From positions 744,001 to 808,000 of the forward strand of contig NZ_WARX01000001.1 of assembly GCF_009720385.1 (NCBI RefSeq): a stretch of 64,000 nt of DNA. Direction: 5' to 3'. The DNA comes from Catellatospora vulcania. GTDB taxonomy: Bacteria > Actinomycetota > Actinomycetes > Mycobacteriales > Micromonosporaceae. The notes under the pieces are model-generated. The model was not told the origin of the DNA, did no database searches, and worked only from the letters and a program-made list of their open reading frames with translations. Positions 25,626 to 35,015 of this stretch are shown piece by piece; within the stretch, counting starts at the first letter, position 1, and each line of letters opens with the position of its first letter. Made by a program: the position numbers and the translations under genes.

Positions 25626-27806
25626 ATGGACCGGGTCATCGTCATCGGGGACGTCGGCGGTTTCCCGGATCAGCTCAGCGCGGCCCTGGTCGCGGCCGGG
25701 GCACGCAAGAAGGACCTGCGGCTGCCCGCCGACCTGACCGTGATCCAGGTCGGCGACCTGGTCGACCGTGGCCCGGACAGCTCCGGCGTGCTGCGCATCG
25801 TCGCCGACCGCCTCGACGCCCAGCCGGACCAGTGGATCCAGCTGCTCGGCAACCACGAGTCGCAGTACCTGCCCGGCGGCGACCACTTCTTCCCGGAGCA
25901 GCTGTCCAAGGCCGACGCGCGCCTGCTGCGCACCTGGTGGGAGGACGGCAGGCTGCGGGTGGCGGCCGCGGTGCGCACCGCCGACGGTGACGACTACCTG
26001 CTCAGCCACGCCGGGCTGACCGTGGCCTGCTGGCAGGAGCTGGGCGAGCCGGCCACCGCCGCGGCCGCGGCGCGGCTGCTCGACGAGCGGCCCGAGCCGC
26101 TGCTGTGGCGCGGCTTCTACACCGACGCCGACGGCAAGTCCGGGCCGCTGTGGGCCGAGGCCGGGTCGGAGCTGTACGGCGAGTGGTTGAGCTTCCACGC
26201 CACCGGCGGGTTCGTCCCGTTCGGTCAGATCCACGGGCACTCGCAGATCGTGGGCTTCCGGGACCGCAGCTGGCGGGTGACCGGCCGGATCCGGCAGCGG
26301 GCCACCGTCGACTGGCAGGCGCGGCATGTGCGGGTGCGCGCGGGCGGCCGGGTCCTCATCGGCGTCGACCCCAAACACGGCCGCACCGGCGCGCCGTCGT
26401 GGCGGCCGCTGGAACTCGACGGCGCCCTCGTGCTGCCCTCCGGCCACCGGCCCGGCGGTGCCGCGCAGGTCGATGAGGTCGTGCGGCCGGCCGACGTGGT
26501 GACGGCGGACGGCGCGTCGGCATCGGGTGGCTCAATGACTCCGGACGGCCCGGCGTACGCCGGCGGTGTGCTGGTGGGGGCCCACGCGGGCACGGCAGGT
26601 GAGGTCGCGCCACGGGTGGGACGCGATGCGGACCGGCCGTACGACATCGTGCTGTTCGGCGCGACGGGATTCACCGGCGGGCTGACCGCGGAGTATCTGG
26701 CGCGGCACGTTCCCGCCGGGTGCCGGTGGGCGCTCGCCGGGCGCGACCAGGCCCGGCTGGCGGCGGTGCGCGACCGGCTGGCGGGGTCCGCGCCCGGTTG
26801 TGCCGAGTTGCCGCTGCTGGTCGCCGACAGCGCCGACCCGGCCTCGCTGGCCGCGCTGGCTGCCGCGACCCGCGTCGTGATCAGCACCGTGGGCCCGTAC
26901 GTGTTGTACGGCGAGCCGCTGGTGGCCGCATGTGCGCAGGCCGGGACCGACTATGTGGACCTGACCGGCGAGCCCGAGTTCGTCGACGCGATGTACACGC
27001 GCCACCACGCCACCGCCGTGGGCAGCGGGGCCCGGCTGGTGCACGCGTGCGGGTTCGACTCGATGCCGCACGACCTGGGGGTGTACCTGGCCGTGGGGCG
27101 GCTGCCGTCCGACGGCCCGATCCGGGTCGACGGGCTGCTGAGGGCGCGCGGCTCGGTGTCGGGCGGCACCCTGGCCTCGGCACTGCTGGCGTTCTCGCGG
27201 CGGCGGCAGACGGCACACGCGGGCCGCGAGCGCCGCGCTCTCGACCCGCGCCCGGCGGGCCGGCGCATCCGCACGCCGCTGGGCAGGCTGCGCCGGCTGC
27301 GTCCGGAGAGCGGGCTCCAGGGCTGGGCGGTGCCGCTGCCGACGATCGACCCGCAGATCGTGGGCCGGTCCGCGGCGGCGCTGGAGCGCTACGGCCCGGA
27401 CTTCTCCTACACCCACAGTGCCGTGGTGCGGCGGCTGCCGGTCGCGCTGGCCGCGCTCGCCGGTGTCGCGGTGCTGTTCGTGCTGGCCCAGCTCGGGCCG
27501 GTGCGGCGGTGGCTGACGCGGCGGCTGCCGGGAGGGCAGGGGCCCGGCCCGGAGCAGCGGGCGAAGAACTGGTTCAGCGTCAGGTTCGTCGGCGAGGGCG
27601 GCGGTCGGCGGGTGGTCGCCGAGGTGTCCGGCGGCGACCCCGGCTACGGCGAGACCGCGAAGATGCTGGCCGAGTCAGCGCTGTGCCTGGCCTTCGACGA
27701 GCTGCCGCCGACCGCCGGGCAGGTCACCACCGCGGTGGCGATGGGCGACGCGCTGACGGCCCGGCTGATCGCCGCGGGTCTGCGACTAGCGGTCGAGCCT
27801 TCCTGA
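25626..27806 (+). CDS. Fusion: PPP-type metallophosphoesterase + saccharopine-dehydrogenase-like enoyl reductase
   Basis: One uninterrupted 727-codon frame starting at ATG 25626 (GAGGAG 5 bp upstream) joins two unrelated domains. Residues 1 to about 255 form a calcineurin-like phosphoesterase with GDLVDRG, GNHES, SHAGLTV and GQIHGHS. The first metal motif reads GDVGG where GDxHG is usual, so one metal-ligand His is missing. A Gly/Ala-rich linker follows, and from about residue 338 a NAD(P)-binding domain begins with FGATGFTGG and later [13 protein letters not shown]. That pattern belongs to the trans-acting enoyl reductase/saccharopine dehydrogenase-like family, and a hydrophobic helix lies near 610-625. 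A second internal start (Met in the linker) is possible. Joint function unknown. Confidence 0.85.
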   Translation: MDRVIVIGDVGGFPDQLSAALVAAGARKKDLRLPADLTVIQVGDLVDRGPDSSGVLRIVADRLDAQPDQWIQLLGNHESQYLPGGDHFFPEQLSKADARLLRTWWEDGRLRVAAAVRTADGDDYLLSHAGLTVACWQELGEPATAAAAARLLDERPEPLLWRGFYTDADGKSGPLWAEAGSELYGEWLSFHATGGFVPFGQIHGHSQIVGFRDRSWRVTGRIRQRATVDWQARHVRVRAGGRVLIGVDPKHGRTGAPSWRPLELDGALVLPSGHRPGGAAQVDEVVRPADVVTADGASASGGSMTPDGPAYAGGVLVGAHAGTAGEVAPRVGRDADRPYDIVLFGATGFTGGLTAEYLARHVPAGCRWALAGRDQARLAAVRDRLAGSAPGCAELPLLVADSADPASLAALAAATRVVISTVGPYVLYGEPLVAACAQAGTDYVDLTGEPEFVDAMYTRHHATAVGSGARLVHACGFDSMPHDLGVYLAVGRLPSDGPIRVDGLLRARGSVSGGTLASALLAFSRRRQTAHAGRERRALDPRPAGRRIRTPLGRLRRLRPESGLQGWAVPLPTIDPQIVGRSAAALERYGPDFSYTHSAVVRRLPVALAALAGVAVLFVLAQLGPVRRWLTRRLPGGQGPGPEQRAKNWFSVRFVGEGGGRRVVAEVSGGDPGYGETAKMLAESALCLAFDELPPTAGQVTTAVAMGDALTARLIAAGLRLAVEPS

Positions 27807-27817
27807 GCACAGGCCGG

Positions 27818-27829
27818 TGAACCGGTTCA
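27818..27829. promoter_or_regulatory. 12-bp palindrome TGAACCGGTTCA, candidate operator
   Basis: The perfect palindrome has the AACCGGTT core common among LacI-family operators. A second AACCGGTT is at 27951-27958. Both precede the secreted mannanase gene at 28088. Confidence 0.45.
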
Positions 27830-27865
27830 GTGCTGTGTTCAGCAGAAGGCGCGCCCTCCTGCTTC

Positions 27866-27920
27866 GATCATGAGGTTGTGGCCACGACTCGCCGGTGAGC
27901 CGTGCCATAAGTTCATGATC
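27866..27920. repeat. 55-bp palindromic repeat, copy 2 (plus orientation)
   Basis: It runs from GATCATGAG to TTCATGATC and matches the other copies best in the right half (CCGTGCCATAAGTTCATGATC region). It is the only copy between two genes transcribed in the same direction, lying between the fusion gene and the mannanase. Confidence 0.8.
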
Positions 27921-27950
27921 AGCGTCGAGGGTCGCCCAGGGCGGCGCCTT

Positions 27951-27958
27951 AACCGGTT
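27951..27958. promoter_or_regulatory. Second AACCGGTT site upstream of the mannanase gene
   Basis: It lies 133 bp after the first AACCGGTT core and 130 bp before the start codon. Two sites suggest looping or cooperative repression by a LacI-type regulator; the regulator is not in the window. Confidence 0.35.
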
Positions 27959-28087
27959 GCGCGCATCGGGGCATCAACCTATGCTGATGCCGACGCTTGT
28001 AGGGAGCCGTCGGGCTGCGTCATCCGCTTCCTCGTGTCCTTCCCCCGTGTCGGCCGTGCCGCCGGGGCTGCTCCCTTCGAGGTGAAC

Positions 28088-29974
28088 ATGAAACGAAAGA
28101 TCGCGCTCGCGGCTGCGTCCATATTGACGCTGGCCGCCGCCGTGGTGGCCTTCAGTCAGCCGGCGCAGGCCGCCACCGGCATCCGCGTGTCCAACGGCAA
28201 GCTCGTCGAGGCCAACGGCACTGCCCTCAAGCTGCGTGGCATCAACCACCCGCACGCCTGGTACGCCACCCAGACCAGCTCCTTCGCCAACATCAAGGCG
28301 GCCGGGGCCAACTCCGTGCGGGTGGTGCTGTCCGGCGGGCGCTGGACCACCAACACCGCGAGCGACGTCGCCAACGTCATCTCGCTGTGCAAGGCCAACA
28401 AGCTGATCTGCGTACTGGAGAACCACGACACCACCGGCTTCGGTGAGCAGAGCGGCTCGGTCAGCCTGGACACGGCGGTGAACTACTGGATCAGCATCCA
28501 GAGCGCGCTGACCGGCCAGGAGAACTACGTCATCCTCAACATCGGCAACGAGCCGATCGGCAACAACGCGACCACCCCGAACTGGACCGACGCCACCAAG
28601 AGCGCCATTCAGCGCCTGCGCAGCGCCGGGTTCCAGCACACCATCATGGTGGACGCGCCGAACTGGGGCCAGGACTGGTCGTTCACGATGCGCGACAACG
28701 CGCCCAGCGTGCTGGCCGCCGACACCACCGGCAACACCATCTTCAGCGTGCACATGTACGGCGTGTTCGACACCGCCGCCGAGGTGACCGCGTACGTCGA
28801 CTCGTTCACCAGCCGCAACCTGGCGCTGTGCGTGTGCGAGTTCGGCGACATGCACTCGGACGGCAACCCCGACGAGGACACCATCATGGCCAAGACCCAG
28901 TCCGCCGGTATCGGCAACATGGGCTGGTCGTGGAGCGGCAACGGCGGCGGCGTCGAGTATCTCGACATGGTGACGAGCTTCAACCCGGCCCAGCGCAGCA
29001 CCTGGGGCAACCGGTACATCACCGGCGCGAACGGCCTGTCCACCACCTCGACCCAGGCGACGATCTACAACACCGGCGGCGACACGCAGGCCCCGACGAC
29101 GCCGGGCACCCCGTCCGCGTCGAACGTGACGTCTTCGTCGCTGTCGCTGTCCTGGACCGCGTCGACCGACAACGTGGGCGTGACCGGGTACGACGTGGTG
29201 CGGGTGTCGGGTTCGACGGAGACGGTGCTGGCCTCGCCGAGCAGCAACTCGGCGTCGCTGACCGGCCTGTCCGCGGGTACGCAGTACACCCTGGCGGTGT
29301 ACGCCAAGGACGCCGCGGGCAACCGCTCGACGCGCTCGGCCACGGTGAACGTGACCACCTCGGGCACCGGCGGCGACACGCAGGCTCCGACGACGCCGGG
29401 CACCCCGTCGGCGTCGAACGTGACGTCGTCGTCGCTGTCGCTGTCCTGGACCGCGTCGACCGACAACGTGGGCGTGACCGGGTACGACGTGGTGCGGGTG
29501 TCGGGTTCGACGGAGACGGTGCTGGCCTCGCCGAGCAGCAACTCCGCCGCGCTGACCGGCCTGACCGCCGCCACGCAGTACACCCTGGCCGTGTACGCCA
29601 AGGACGCCGCGGGCAACCGCTCGACCCGGTCGGCCACGGTGAGCGTGACCACGCAGACCGGCGGCGGCACGGGCGGCTGCACGGCGACGTACACGATCAC
29701 CAACCAGTGGCCCGGCGGCTTCGGGGCGAACGTGACCGTGACCAACGGCGCCACCGCCAGCACCAGCTGGGCCGTGACCTGGACGTTCGCCAACGGGCAG
29801 ACCATCACGCAGATCTGGAGCGCGCAGGACACCGCCAGCGGCGCGAGCCACACGGCACGCAACATGAGCTACAACGGCAACCTGGGCCCGAACGCGTCCA
29901 CGTCGTTCGGGTTCAACGGGTCGTGGAACAACTCCGTCAACGCGGTGCCCGCGTTGACCTGCACGCGTAGCTGA
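28088..29974 (+). CDS. Secreted GH5 beta-mannanase (GH5_8-like) with two FN3 domains and CBM2
   Basis: The 628-residue preprotein has a Sec signal peptide (cleavage near AQA at about 28). The GH5 catalytic domain at about 30-325 carries the acid/base Glu155 in NIGNEP and the nucleophile Glu251 in CEFGD. Strings such as GINHPHAWY, VLENHDTTGFGE and MVDAPNWGQDW fit subfamily 8 mannan endo-1,4-beta-mannosidases better than cellulases. Two nearly identical FN3 domains of 98 residues follow, then a C-terminal CBM2 (about 530-628: CTATYTITNQWPGGF, TFANGQTITQIWSA, conserved N- and C-terminal Cys). ATG 28088 has GAGG 5 bp upstream. It is probably exported and attacks cellulose-associated mannan. Confidence 0.93.
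   Translation: MKRKIALAAASILTLAAAVVAFSQPAQAATGIRVSNGKLVEANGTALKLRGINHPHAWYATQTSSFANIKAAGANSVRVVLSGGRWTTNTASDVANVISLCKANKLICVLENHDTTGFGEQSGSVSLDTAVNYWISIQSALTGQENYVILNIGNEPIGNNATTPNWTDATKSAIQRLRSAGFQHTIMVDAPNWGQDWSFTMRDNAPSVLAADTTGNTIFSVHMYGVFDTAAEVTAYVDSFTSRNLALCVCEFGDMHSDGNPDEDTIMAKTQSAGIGNMGWSWSGNGGGVEYLDMVTSFNPAQRSTWGNRYITGANGLSTTSTQATIYNTGGDTQAPTTPGTPSASNVTSSSLSLSWTASTDNVGVTGYDVVRVSGSTETVLASPSSNSASLTGLSAGTQYTLAVYAKDAAGNRSTRSATVNVTTSGTGGDTQAPTTPGTPSASNVTSSSLSLSWTASTDNVGVTGYDVVRVSGSTETVLASPSSNSAALTGLTAATQYTLAVYAKDAAGNRSTRSATVSVTTQTGGGTGGCTATYTITNQWPGGFGANVTVTNGATASTSWAVTWTFANGQTITQIWSAQDTASGASHTARNMSYNGNLGPNASTSFGFNGSWNNSVNAVPALTCTRS
29081..29668 (+). repeat. Tandem 294-bp duplication inside the mannanase gene (two FN3 units)
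   Basis: The second unit starts at 29375, exactly 294 bp (98 codons) after the first at 29081. Long stretches are identical at the DNA level, with differences clustered near the 3' part (SASLTGLSAG versus SAALTGLTAA). Confidence 0.85.
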
Positions 29975-29987
29975 CAACCGCTTTGCG

Positions 29988-30031
29988 AACAGCTGCGCCC
30001 GCCCCGTACCCACGGGGTGGGCGCAGCTGTT
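29988..30031 (+). terminator. Terminator hairpin after the mannanase gene
   Basis: AACAGCTGCGCCC at 29988-30000 pairs with GGGCGCAGCTGTT ending at 30031. CCCCGT/ACGGGG extends the stem inside, and TTTAGTT follows. It lies 14 bp after the stop. Confidence 0.8.
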
Positions 30032-30179
30032 TAGTTCCCGACAATTCCTTTCTCCACGCGTATTGGGGAAATTAGGGCTTATTTGGAGACACCAGCGTGT
30101 AAGAGCCTGAAATATGCATTCCGCTCGTTAGCCTGGCGCACTGTCAGCGACACCACACGAGATGGAGGGCTTTCACGCT

Positions 30180-32942
30180 ATGGGTCATCGGAGATCGCTG
30201 CCCGTCGGTGCGGCGCTGATGTCAGGAATTCTCTCGGTCGTCCTGCCCGGCGCGCCCGCGCAGGCCGCGTCGCCGCCGACCGCCCCCACCATCACCGAGC
30301 CGGGCGCCGACAACACGCTGGTCAGCGCCGCCGACGTGCACATGGAGGCGGCCCCGTTCAGCGACCCGGACGGCGACGCGCACCTGTGCAGCGAGTGGGA
30401 GATCGTCACCGGCGGCGGTGAGCGCGTCTGGGCCAGCGGCTGCACCGGCGGCGTGCTGCGCAACCACATCCACATGGGCGACGGCGTCTTCGAGAACTCG
30501 CACGCCGGCCGCTCCGACCTGATCCCGGACAAAGACTACGAGCTGCGGGTCCGGTTCAAGGACAGCAGCGGCGACCCGGGCACCGAGTGGAGCAACTGGT
30601 CCGAGCGCCCGTTCCGCACCGCCAAGGAGCTGAAGCCGCGTCCCGACGCGCCGCAATGGGTGGCCAAGCAGGACGGTTACAAGGTGGAGGAGGTGGCCGG
30701 CGGGTTCCAGCTGCCGGTAAACCTCGCCATGGTGCCCGGCCACGTCGCCGACCCGTCCAAGCCGATGTTCTACGTGACCGAGTTGTACGGCAAGATCAAA
30801 GTCGTCAAGGGCGACTACTCGGTCAGCACGTACGCCGACGACCTGCTGGACTTCGACCCGACCGGGGCCTTTCCCGGCAGCGGCGAGATCGGCCTGGCCG
30901 GTCTGGTGATCGAACCCGAGACCGGCGACCTGTTCGCGTCCATGGTCTACAAGGACGGCTCGAACTTCTACCCGAAGGTCGTGCGCTTCCACAGCACCGA
31001 CGGCGGCAAGACGGCCAGCTCGAGCAAGACCATCCTGGACCTCGACGACGAGCCGCAGAGCGCCTCGCACCAGATCTCCAACCTGAGCATCGGGCCCGAC
31101 GGCAAGCTGTACGTGCACATGGGCGACGCCATGGAGCCCGACACCTCGCAGGACAAGGACTCGGCGCGGGGCAAGGTGCTGCGGCTGAACCTGGACGGGT
31201 CGGTGCCTAGCGACAACCCGTTCTACAACGACGACGACGGCATCAGCGCCCGCGACATGATCTTCGCGTACGGCCTGCGCAACCCGTTCGGCGGCGCCTG
31301 GCGCGCCACCGACGGCCAGCACTACTCCGTGGAGAACGGGCCCGGCGCCAACGACCGCCTCGCCCGCATCACCAAGGGCACGGACTACGGCTGGGGCGGC
31401 AGCGTCAACGACATGAAGAAGAACGCGCTCTACTACTGGGAGCGCACGCACGCGCCGGTGAACATCACCTTCACCGAGCAGGCCGACCACCACGCGGGCG
31501 GCTTCCCCGAGGACAAGTGGGGCCACGCGTTCGTCTCCGAGAGCGGCCCCACCTACGCCTCCGGGCCGCAGGAGAAGGGCAAGCGCATCGTCGAGTTCGG
31601 GTTCAACGGCGACGGCTCCGTCACCGGCCCGAAGACGCTGGTCGAGTACAACGGCAGCGGCAAGAGCACGGTCGCGGGCCTCGCCGTCGGCCAGGACGGC
31701 CTCTACTTCACCGGCCTCTACCCGGACACCGGCACCGACCCGACCAAGGCCGGCGCGAAGATCTACCGGGTGCGGTACGCGCCGGGGCAGGCCGCGTCGC
31801 CGGTCACGATCTACGGCGACCGCGACTTCAAGGGCTCCTTCCAGGCGCTCGGGGCCGGCGTGCACGACAACGCCAAGGGCGAGCTGGGCTCGGTCGGCAA
31901 CGACAAGATGAGCTCGATGAAGGTCGGTCCCGGCTACCGCGTGGTGGTGTGCCAGGACGACAGCTCCCAGGGCCGCACCAACGCGCTGAACCTGGGCCTG
32001 TGCCGCTACTACGGCCCCGGCCAGCACGAGTTCATCGGGGCTGACCTCAACGACCAGGTGTCGATGATCGCCGTGCTGTCCGGCGCGGCCAAGGGCAAGG
32101 GCGTCACCGCGTACACCGGCACGAACTTCGCCGGCGACTCGCAGGGACTCGGCGTCGGCGGCTTCGAGGCGAGCGCGGGCGAGCTGAACCAGGTCGACAC
32201 CGACACCAGCTCGATGAAGGTGGCCGCGGGCCACGAGGCGATCGTCTGCCAGCACGACCGCGACGCGGGCGTGAACAGCGGCCAGGTCGGCCCGTGCCGG
32301 TTCTTCACCGCCGGCGACCACCCGGCGCTCGGCGCGAACTTCGAGGACAACGTCCACCTGATCGCGGTGGGCGGCCCGGCCGTGACCGCCTACAGCGAGG
32401 CCGGTCTGACCGGCAAGTCGCAGCAGTTCGCGCCCGGCATCCACCAGGCCCAGCTGGGGCAGCTGAGCGTCGTCGGCAACGACGCGATCACGTCGTTCCG
32501 GGTCGAGCCGGGCTACCGCTTCGTGGTGTGCTCCAACGACGGCAAGTACAACACGAACAAGGGCGACCTCGGCCCCTGCCGCACCTTCGGCGCGGGCGAC
32601 CACACGCTGCAGGGCAGCGTGCTCGACAACAAGATCTCCCTGATGGCGGTGCTGGCCGGGCCGAGCAACGGCGCGCGGATGACCGTCTACCGCGACCGCG
32701 ACTTCAAGGGCGTGTCCAACAAGTACGGCATCGGCATCTACGAGTCGACGGAGCTCGGCCCGGTCGGCAACGACAAGATCAGCTCGCTGAAGGTGGCCGC
32801 CGACCACGAGGCCGTGGTGTGCCGCCACGACAGCGCCAAGGGCGAGGCCGACATCAACCCGTGCCGCCTCTACACCGGCGACCAGAAATACGTCGGCGCC
32901 GACCTCAACGACGACATCTCCCTGGTGGCCATCGCCAAGTAG
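30180..32942 (+). CDS. Secreted PQQ-dependent sugar dehydrogenase-like protein with four betagamma-crystallin-like repeats
   Basis: The 920-residue exported protein has a signal peptide to about residue 34, then an Ig/FN3-like domain (about 40-160). A six-bladed propeller of the soluble glucose/sorbosone dehydrogenase type follows (about 175-535; VAGGFQLPVNLAMVP, YVTELYGKIKVV, GLRNPFGGAWR, TKGTDYGWGG). From about residue 542 four units of 90-100 residues follow, starting near 542, 642, 735 and 834. Each has TxYxxxxFxG and a calcium-type (N/D)(N/D)xx(S/T)S signature such as NDKMSS or NDKISS. ATG 30180 is preferred, GGAGGG being 10 bp upstream; ATG 30162 lacks a ribosome site. The substrate is not known; the dehydrogenase needs PQQ, not synthesised here. 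Confidence 0.85.
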   Translation: MGHRRSLPVGAALMSGILSVVLPGAPAQAASPPTAPTITEPGADNTLVSAADVHMEAAPFSDPDGDAHLCSEWEIVTGGGERVWASGCTGGVLRNHIHMGDGVFENSHAGRSDLIPDKDYELRVRFKDSSGDPGTEWSNWSERPFRTAKELKPRPDAPQWVAKQDGYKVEEVAGGFQLPVNLAMVPGHVADPSKPMFYVTELYGKIKVVKGDYSVSTYADDLLDFDPTGAFPGSGEIGLAGLVIEPETGDLFASMVYKDGSNFYPKVVRFHSTDGGKTASSSKTILDLDDEPQSASHQISNLSIGPDGKLYVHMGDAMEPDTSQDKDSARGKVLRLNLDGSVPSDNPFYNDDDGISARDMIFAYGLRNPFGGAWRATDGQHYSVENGPGANDRLARITKGTDYGWGGSVNDMKKNALYYWERTHAPVNITFTEQADHHAGGFPEDKWGHAFVSESGPTYASGPQEKGKRIVEFGFNGDGSVTGPKTLVEYNGSGKSTVAGLAVGQDGLYFTGLYPDTGTDPTKAGAKIYRVRYAPGQAASPVTIYGDRDFKGSFQALGAGVHDNAKGELGSVGNDKMSSMKVGPGYRVVVCQDDSSQGRTNALNLGLCRYYGPGQHEFIGADLNDQVSMIAVLSGAAKGKGVTAYTGTNFAGDSQGLGVGGFEASAGELNQVDTDTSSMKVAAGHEAIVCQHDRDAGVNSGQVGPCRFFTAGDHPALGANFEDNVHLIAVGGPAVTAYSEAGLTGKSQQFAPGIHQAQLGQLSVVGNDAITSFRVEPGYRFVVCSNDGKYNTNKGDLGPCRTFGAGDHTLQGSVLDNKISLMAVLAGPSNGARMTVYRDRDFKGVSNKYGIGIYESTELGPVGNDKISSLKVAADHEAVVCRHDSAKGEADINPCRLYTGDQKYVGADLNDDISLVAIAK

Positions 32943-32965
32943 CCGACGTCCCCGCCCTTCTTACG

Positions 32966-33026
32966 GCAACTCTTAAAGACCTGTGGCCTCGTGCATCTGC
33001 CGAGGCCACAGGTCTTTAAGAGTTGC
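32966..33026. terminator. Hairpin of the GCAACTCTTAAAGA family, copy 1
   Basis: Perfect 26-bp inverted repeat (32966-32991 and 33001-33026) with a 9-base loop, beginning GCAACTCTTAAAGACC. It lies between convergent genes (sugar dehydrogenase and LysR), so it is a likely bidirectional terminator. Confidence 0.8.
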
Positions 33027-33073
33027 GGCGCCGGTGTGGCGGCGGCGGTTGGCGGCGGGTCTGAGGACGGGGG

Positions 33074-33985
33074 CTAGGGCAGGCCGAGGGTGGCGGGGGC
33101 GGCGAGGAGGTTGCGGGTCAGCTCCTCGACCAGGGGGGACTGCTTGCCGCGGCGGGTGACCAGGCCGATGTAGCGGGTCGGCGCGGGGGCGCGCAGGGTC
33201 AGCACGGAAACCCCGGGCGGTGGCCCGGCCAGCGCGACCGACGGGATCAGGCCGATGCCGACCCCGGCCGCGATCAGCGACACCGCGAACCCGTAGTCGG
33301 TGGTGCGGCAGGAGATGTTGACCTCGAACCCGGCGATCGCCGCGTACCCGTCGAGCAGCTCGCCGACGCTGACGCAGCCCTGCACCCAGCGCTGCCCGGA
33401 AAGCTCCGCGAGGTCGACCTCGCCCTGTCCGGCAAGCGGGTGCGCGGCGGGCACCACGATCCGCATCGGATCGTCGAGCAGCTGCGTCCAGGCCAGCCCG
33501 GACCGGTCACCGGGCCGCACCGGCGGCGGGCCGTCGAAGTGGTACACCAGCGCCAGCTCCGCCCGCCCCTCACGGACCAGGGCCAGGCTCTCGTCGGTCT
33601 CGCTCTCCAGCACGGTCAGCTCGGCCCGCGGGTGCGCCGCGGCGAACCCGGTCAGCGCGGGCGGGAGCAGCAGCTGCCCGCCGCTGATGAAGGTGGCGAC
33701 GGCCAGCCGTTCGGCCCGGCCCTGGGCCAGCCGGGTGATCCGCTCCTGCGCGTGCACCAGCTCGGCCAGCACCACGTCGGCGGACTCGACCAGCACCCGG
33801 CCCGGGTCGGTGAGCGTGGTGCCGCGGGTGGTGCGCTCCACCACCGCGGTGCCGAGACTGCGCTCCAGCGCGGCGATCTGCTGGGACACCGCCGACGGCG
33901 TGAGCAGCAGCGCCGCCGCCGCGCCGCTGAAACTGCCGTGCTCGGCCACCTCGCGCAGGATGCGCAGCCGCTGAACATCGATCAT
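33074..33985 (-). CDS. LysR family transcriptional regulator
   Basis: A 303-residue regulator with an N-terminal winged helix-turn-helix (MIDVQRLRILREVAEHGSFS, TPSAVSQQIAALERSLG) and a periplasmic-binding-like effector domain from about residue 90. ATG 33985 has AGAGG 5 bp upstream and begins the conserved domain; the frame is open further upstream without support. It is divergent from an EamA transporter gene with 70 bp between starts, the classical arrangement in which LysR controls itself and the transporter. The effector is unknown. Confidence 0.93.
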   Translation of the reverse strand: MIDVQRLRILREVAEHGSFSGAAAALLLTPSAVSQQIAALERSLGTAVVERTTRGTTLTDPGRVLVESADVVLAELVHAQERITRLAQGRAERLAVATFISGGQLLLPPALTGFAAAHPRAELTVLESETDESLALVREGRAELALVYHFDGPPPVRPGDRSGLAWTQLLDDPMRIVVPAAHPLAGQGEVDLAELSGQRWVQGCVSVGELLDGYAAIAGFEVNISCRTTDYGFAVSLIAAGVGIGLIPSVALAGPPPGVSVLTLRAPAPTRYIGLVTRRGKQSPLVEELTRNLLAAPATLGLP

Positions 33986-34055
33986 TAGAACCTCTGCAAG
34001 CCGCGTAAGGAAGTCATCACTACCGCTAACAACCCTAGCGCGCCAGGCTGAACAC

Positions 34056-35015
34056 ATGAAGCGTCAAGCCTGGGTCCTGCTGGCCGCGATGTCGGTGCTC
34101 TGGGGCATCCCGTACCTGTTCATCAAGATCGCCCTGACGGAGCTGTCGCCGCCCGTCGTCGTGCTCGGACGCACCCTCATCGCCGTGCTGGTGCTCCTGC
34201 CGCTGGCCTACCGGCGGGGCGCGCTGGGCGCGCTGCGCGGAAAGTGGACCGCGATCGGAGCGCTGTCGCTGCTGCACGTCGTCGCGCCGCAACTGCTCAT
34301 CACGTACGGCGAGATCCACATCAGCTCGTCGCTGACCGCGCTGCTGCTGGCCTCGCAGCCGCTGCTGATCGCGGTGCTCGCGCTGCGCTTCGACGCCTCC
34401 GAGCGGGCCGGCTCCCGCAAACTGCTGGGCCTGTTCGTGGGCCTGGTCGGGGTGGCCGCGGTGGTCGGCTTCGACCTCGGCGGCGGCGACCGCCTCGAAC
34501 TGGTCGGCGCGGGCCTGGTCCTGCTGGCCGGCGCGTCGTACGCCGGGGCCACCACGCTGGTGAAGAAGAAGTTGTCGGATGTGCCGCCGCTGGGTGTGGT
34601 CGTCGGCACCACGGGCATCGCCAGCGTGCTGCTGCTGCCCGCGGGCCTGCTGGCCGCCCCCACGACCCTGCCCGGCCTGGACGCCTCCGCGGCCGTGCTC
34701 GCCCTCGGCCTGCTCAGCACCGCCCTGGCGTTCCTCGTCTACTACAAGCTCATCGCCCTGGCCGGCGCCGGCTCCGCCGCCCTGGTCTCCTACACCAGCC
34801 CCGCGGTGGCCGTCCTGCTCGGCGTGCTCCTGCTCGCCGAGCCGCTCACCCCGGCCACCATCATCGGTTTCGCCCTGATCCTGCTCGGCTCCTGGCTCGC
34901 CACCCGCAAACCCACCCCCATCCCCACTGCCCCACCCACCACCACCGCGCCGTCCGTCACCGCCCCGGCCCCGGCCTCGGCCTCGGCCTCGCGCCAACCG
35001 GCCCTCACGCGTTGA
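34056..35015 (+). CDS. EamA/DMT family transporter
   Basis: A 319-residue membrane protein with ten predicted hydrophobic helices in two EamA repeats; the first repeat opens WVLLAAMSVLWGIPYLFIKIAL. The C-terminal tail is rich in Pro, Thr and Ala. Members export amino acids, nucleosides or other small metabolites, probably as proton antiporters. Likely regulated by the divergent LysR protein. Its stop (CGT TGA) lies in the arm of the large palindrome at 35009-35167. Confidence 0.9.
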   Translation: MKRQAWVLLAAMSVLWGIPYLFIKIALTELSPPVVVLGRTLIAVLVLLPLAYRRGALGALRGKWTAIGALSLLHVVAPQLLITYGEIHISSSLTALLLASQPLLIAVLALRFDASERAGSRKLLGLFVGLVGVAAVVGFDLGGGDRLELVGAGLVLLAGASYAGATTLVKKKLSDVPPLGVVVGTTGIASVLLLPAGLLAAPTTLPGLDASAAVLALGLLSTALAFLVYYKLIALAGAGSAALVSYTSPAVAVLLGVLLLAEPLTPATIIGFALILLGSWLATRKPTPIPTAPPTTTAPSVTAPAPASASASRQPALTR

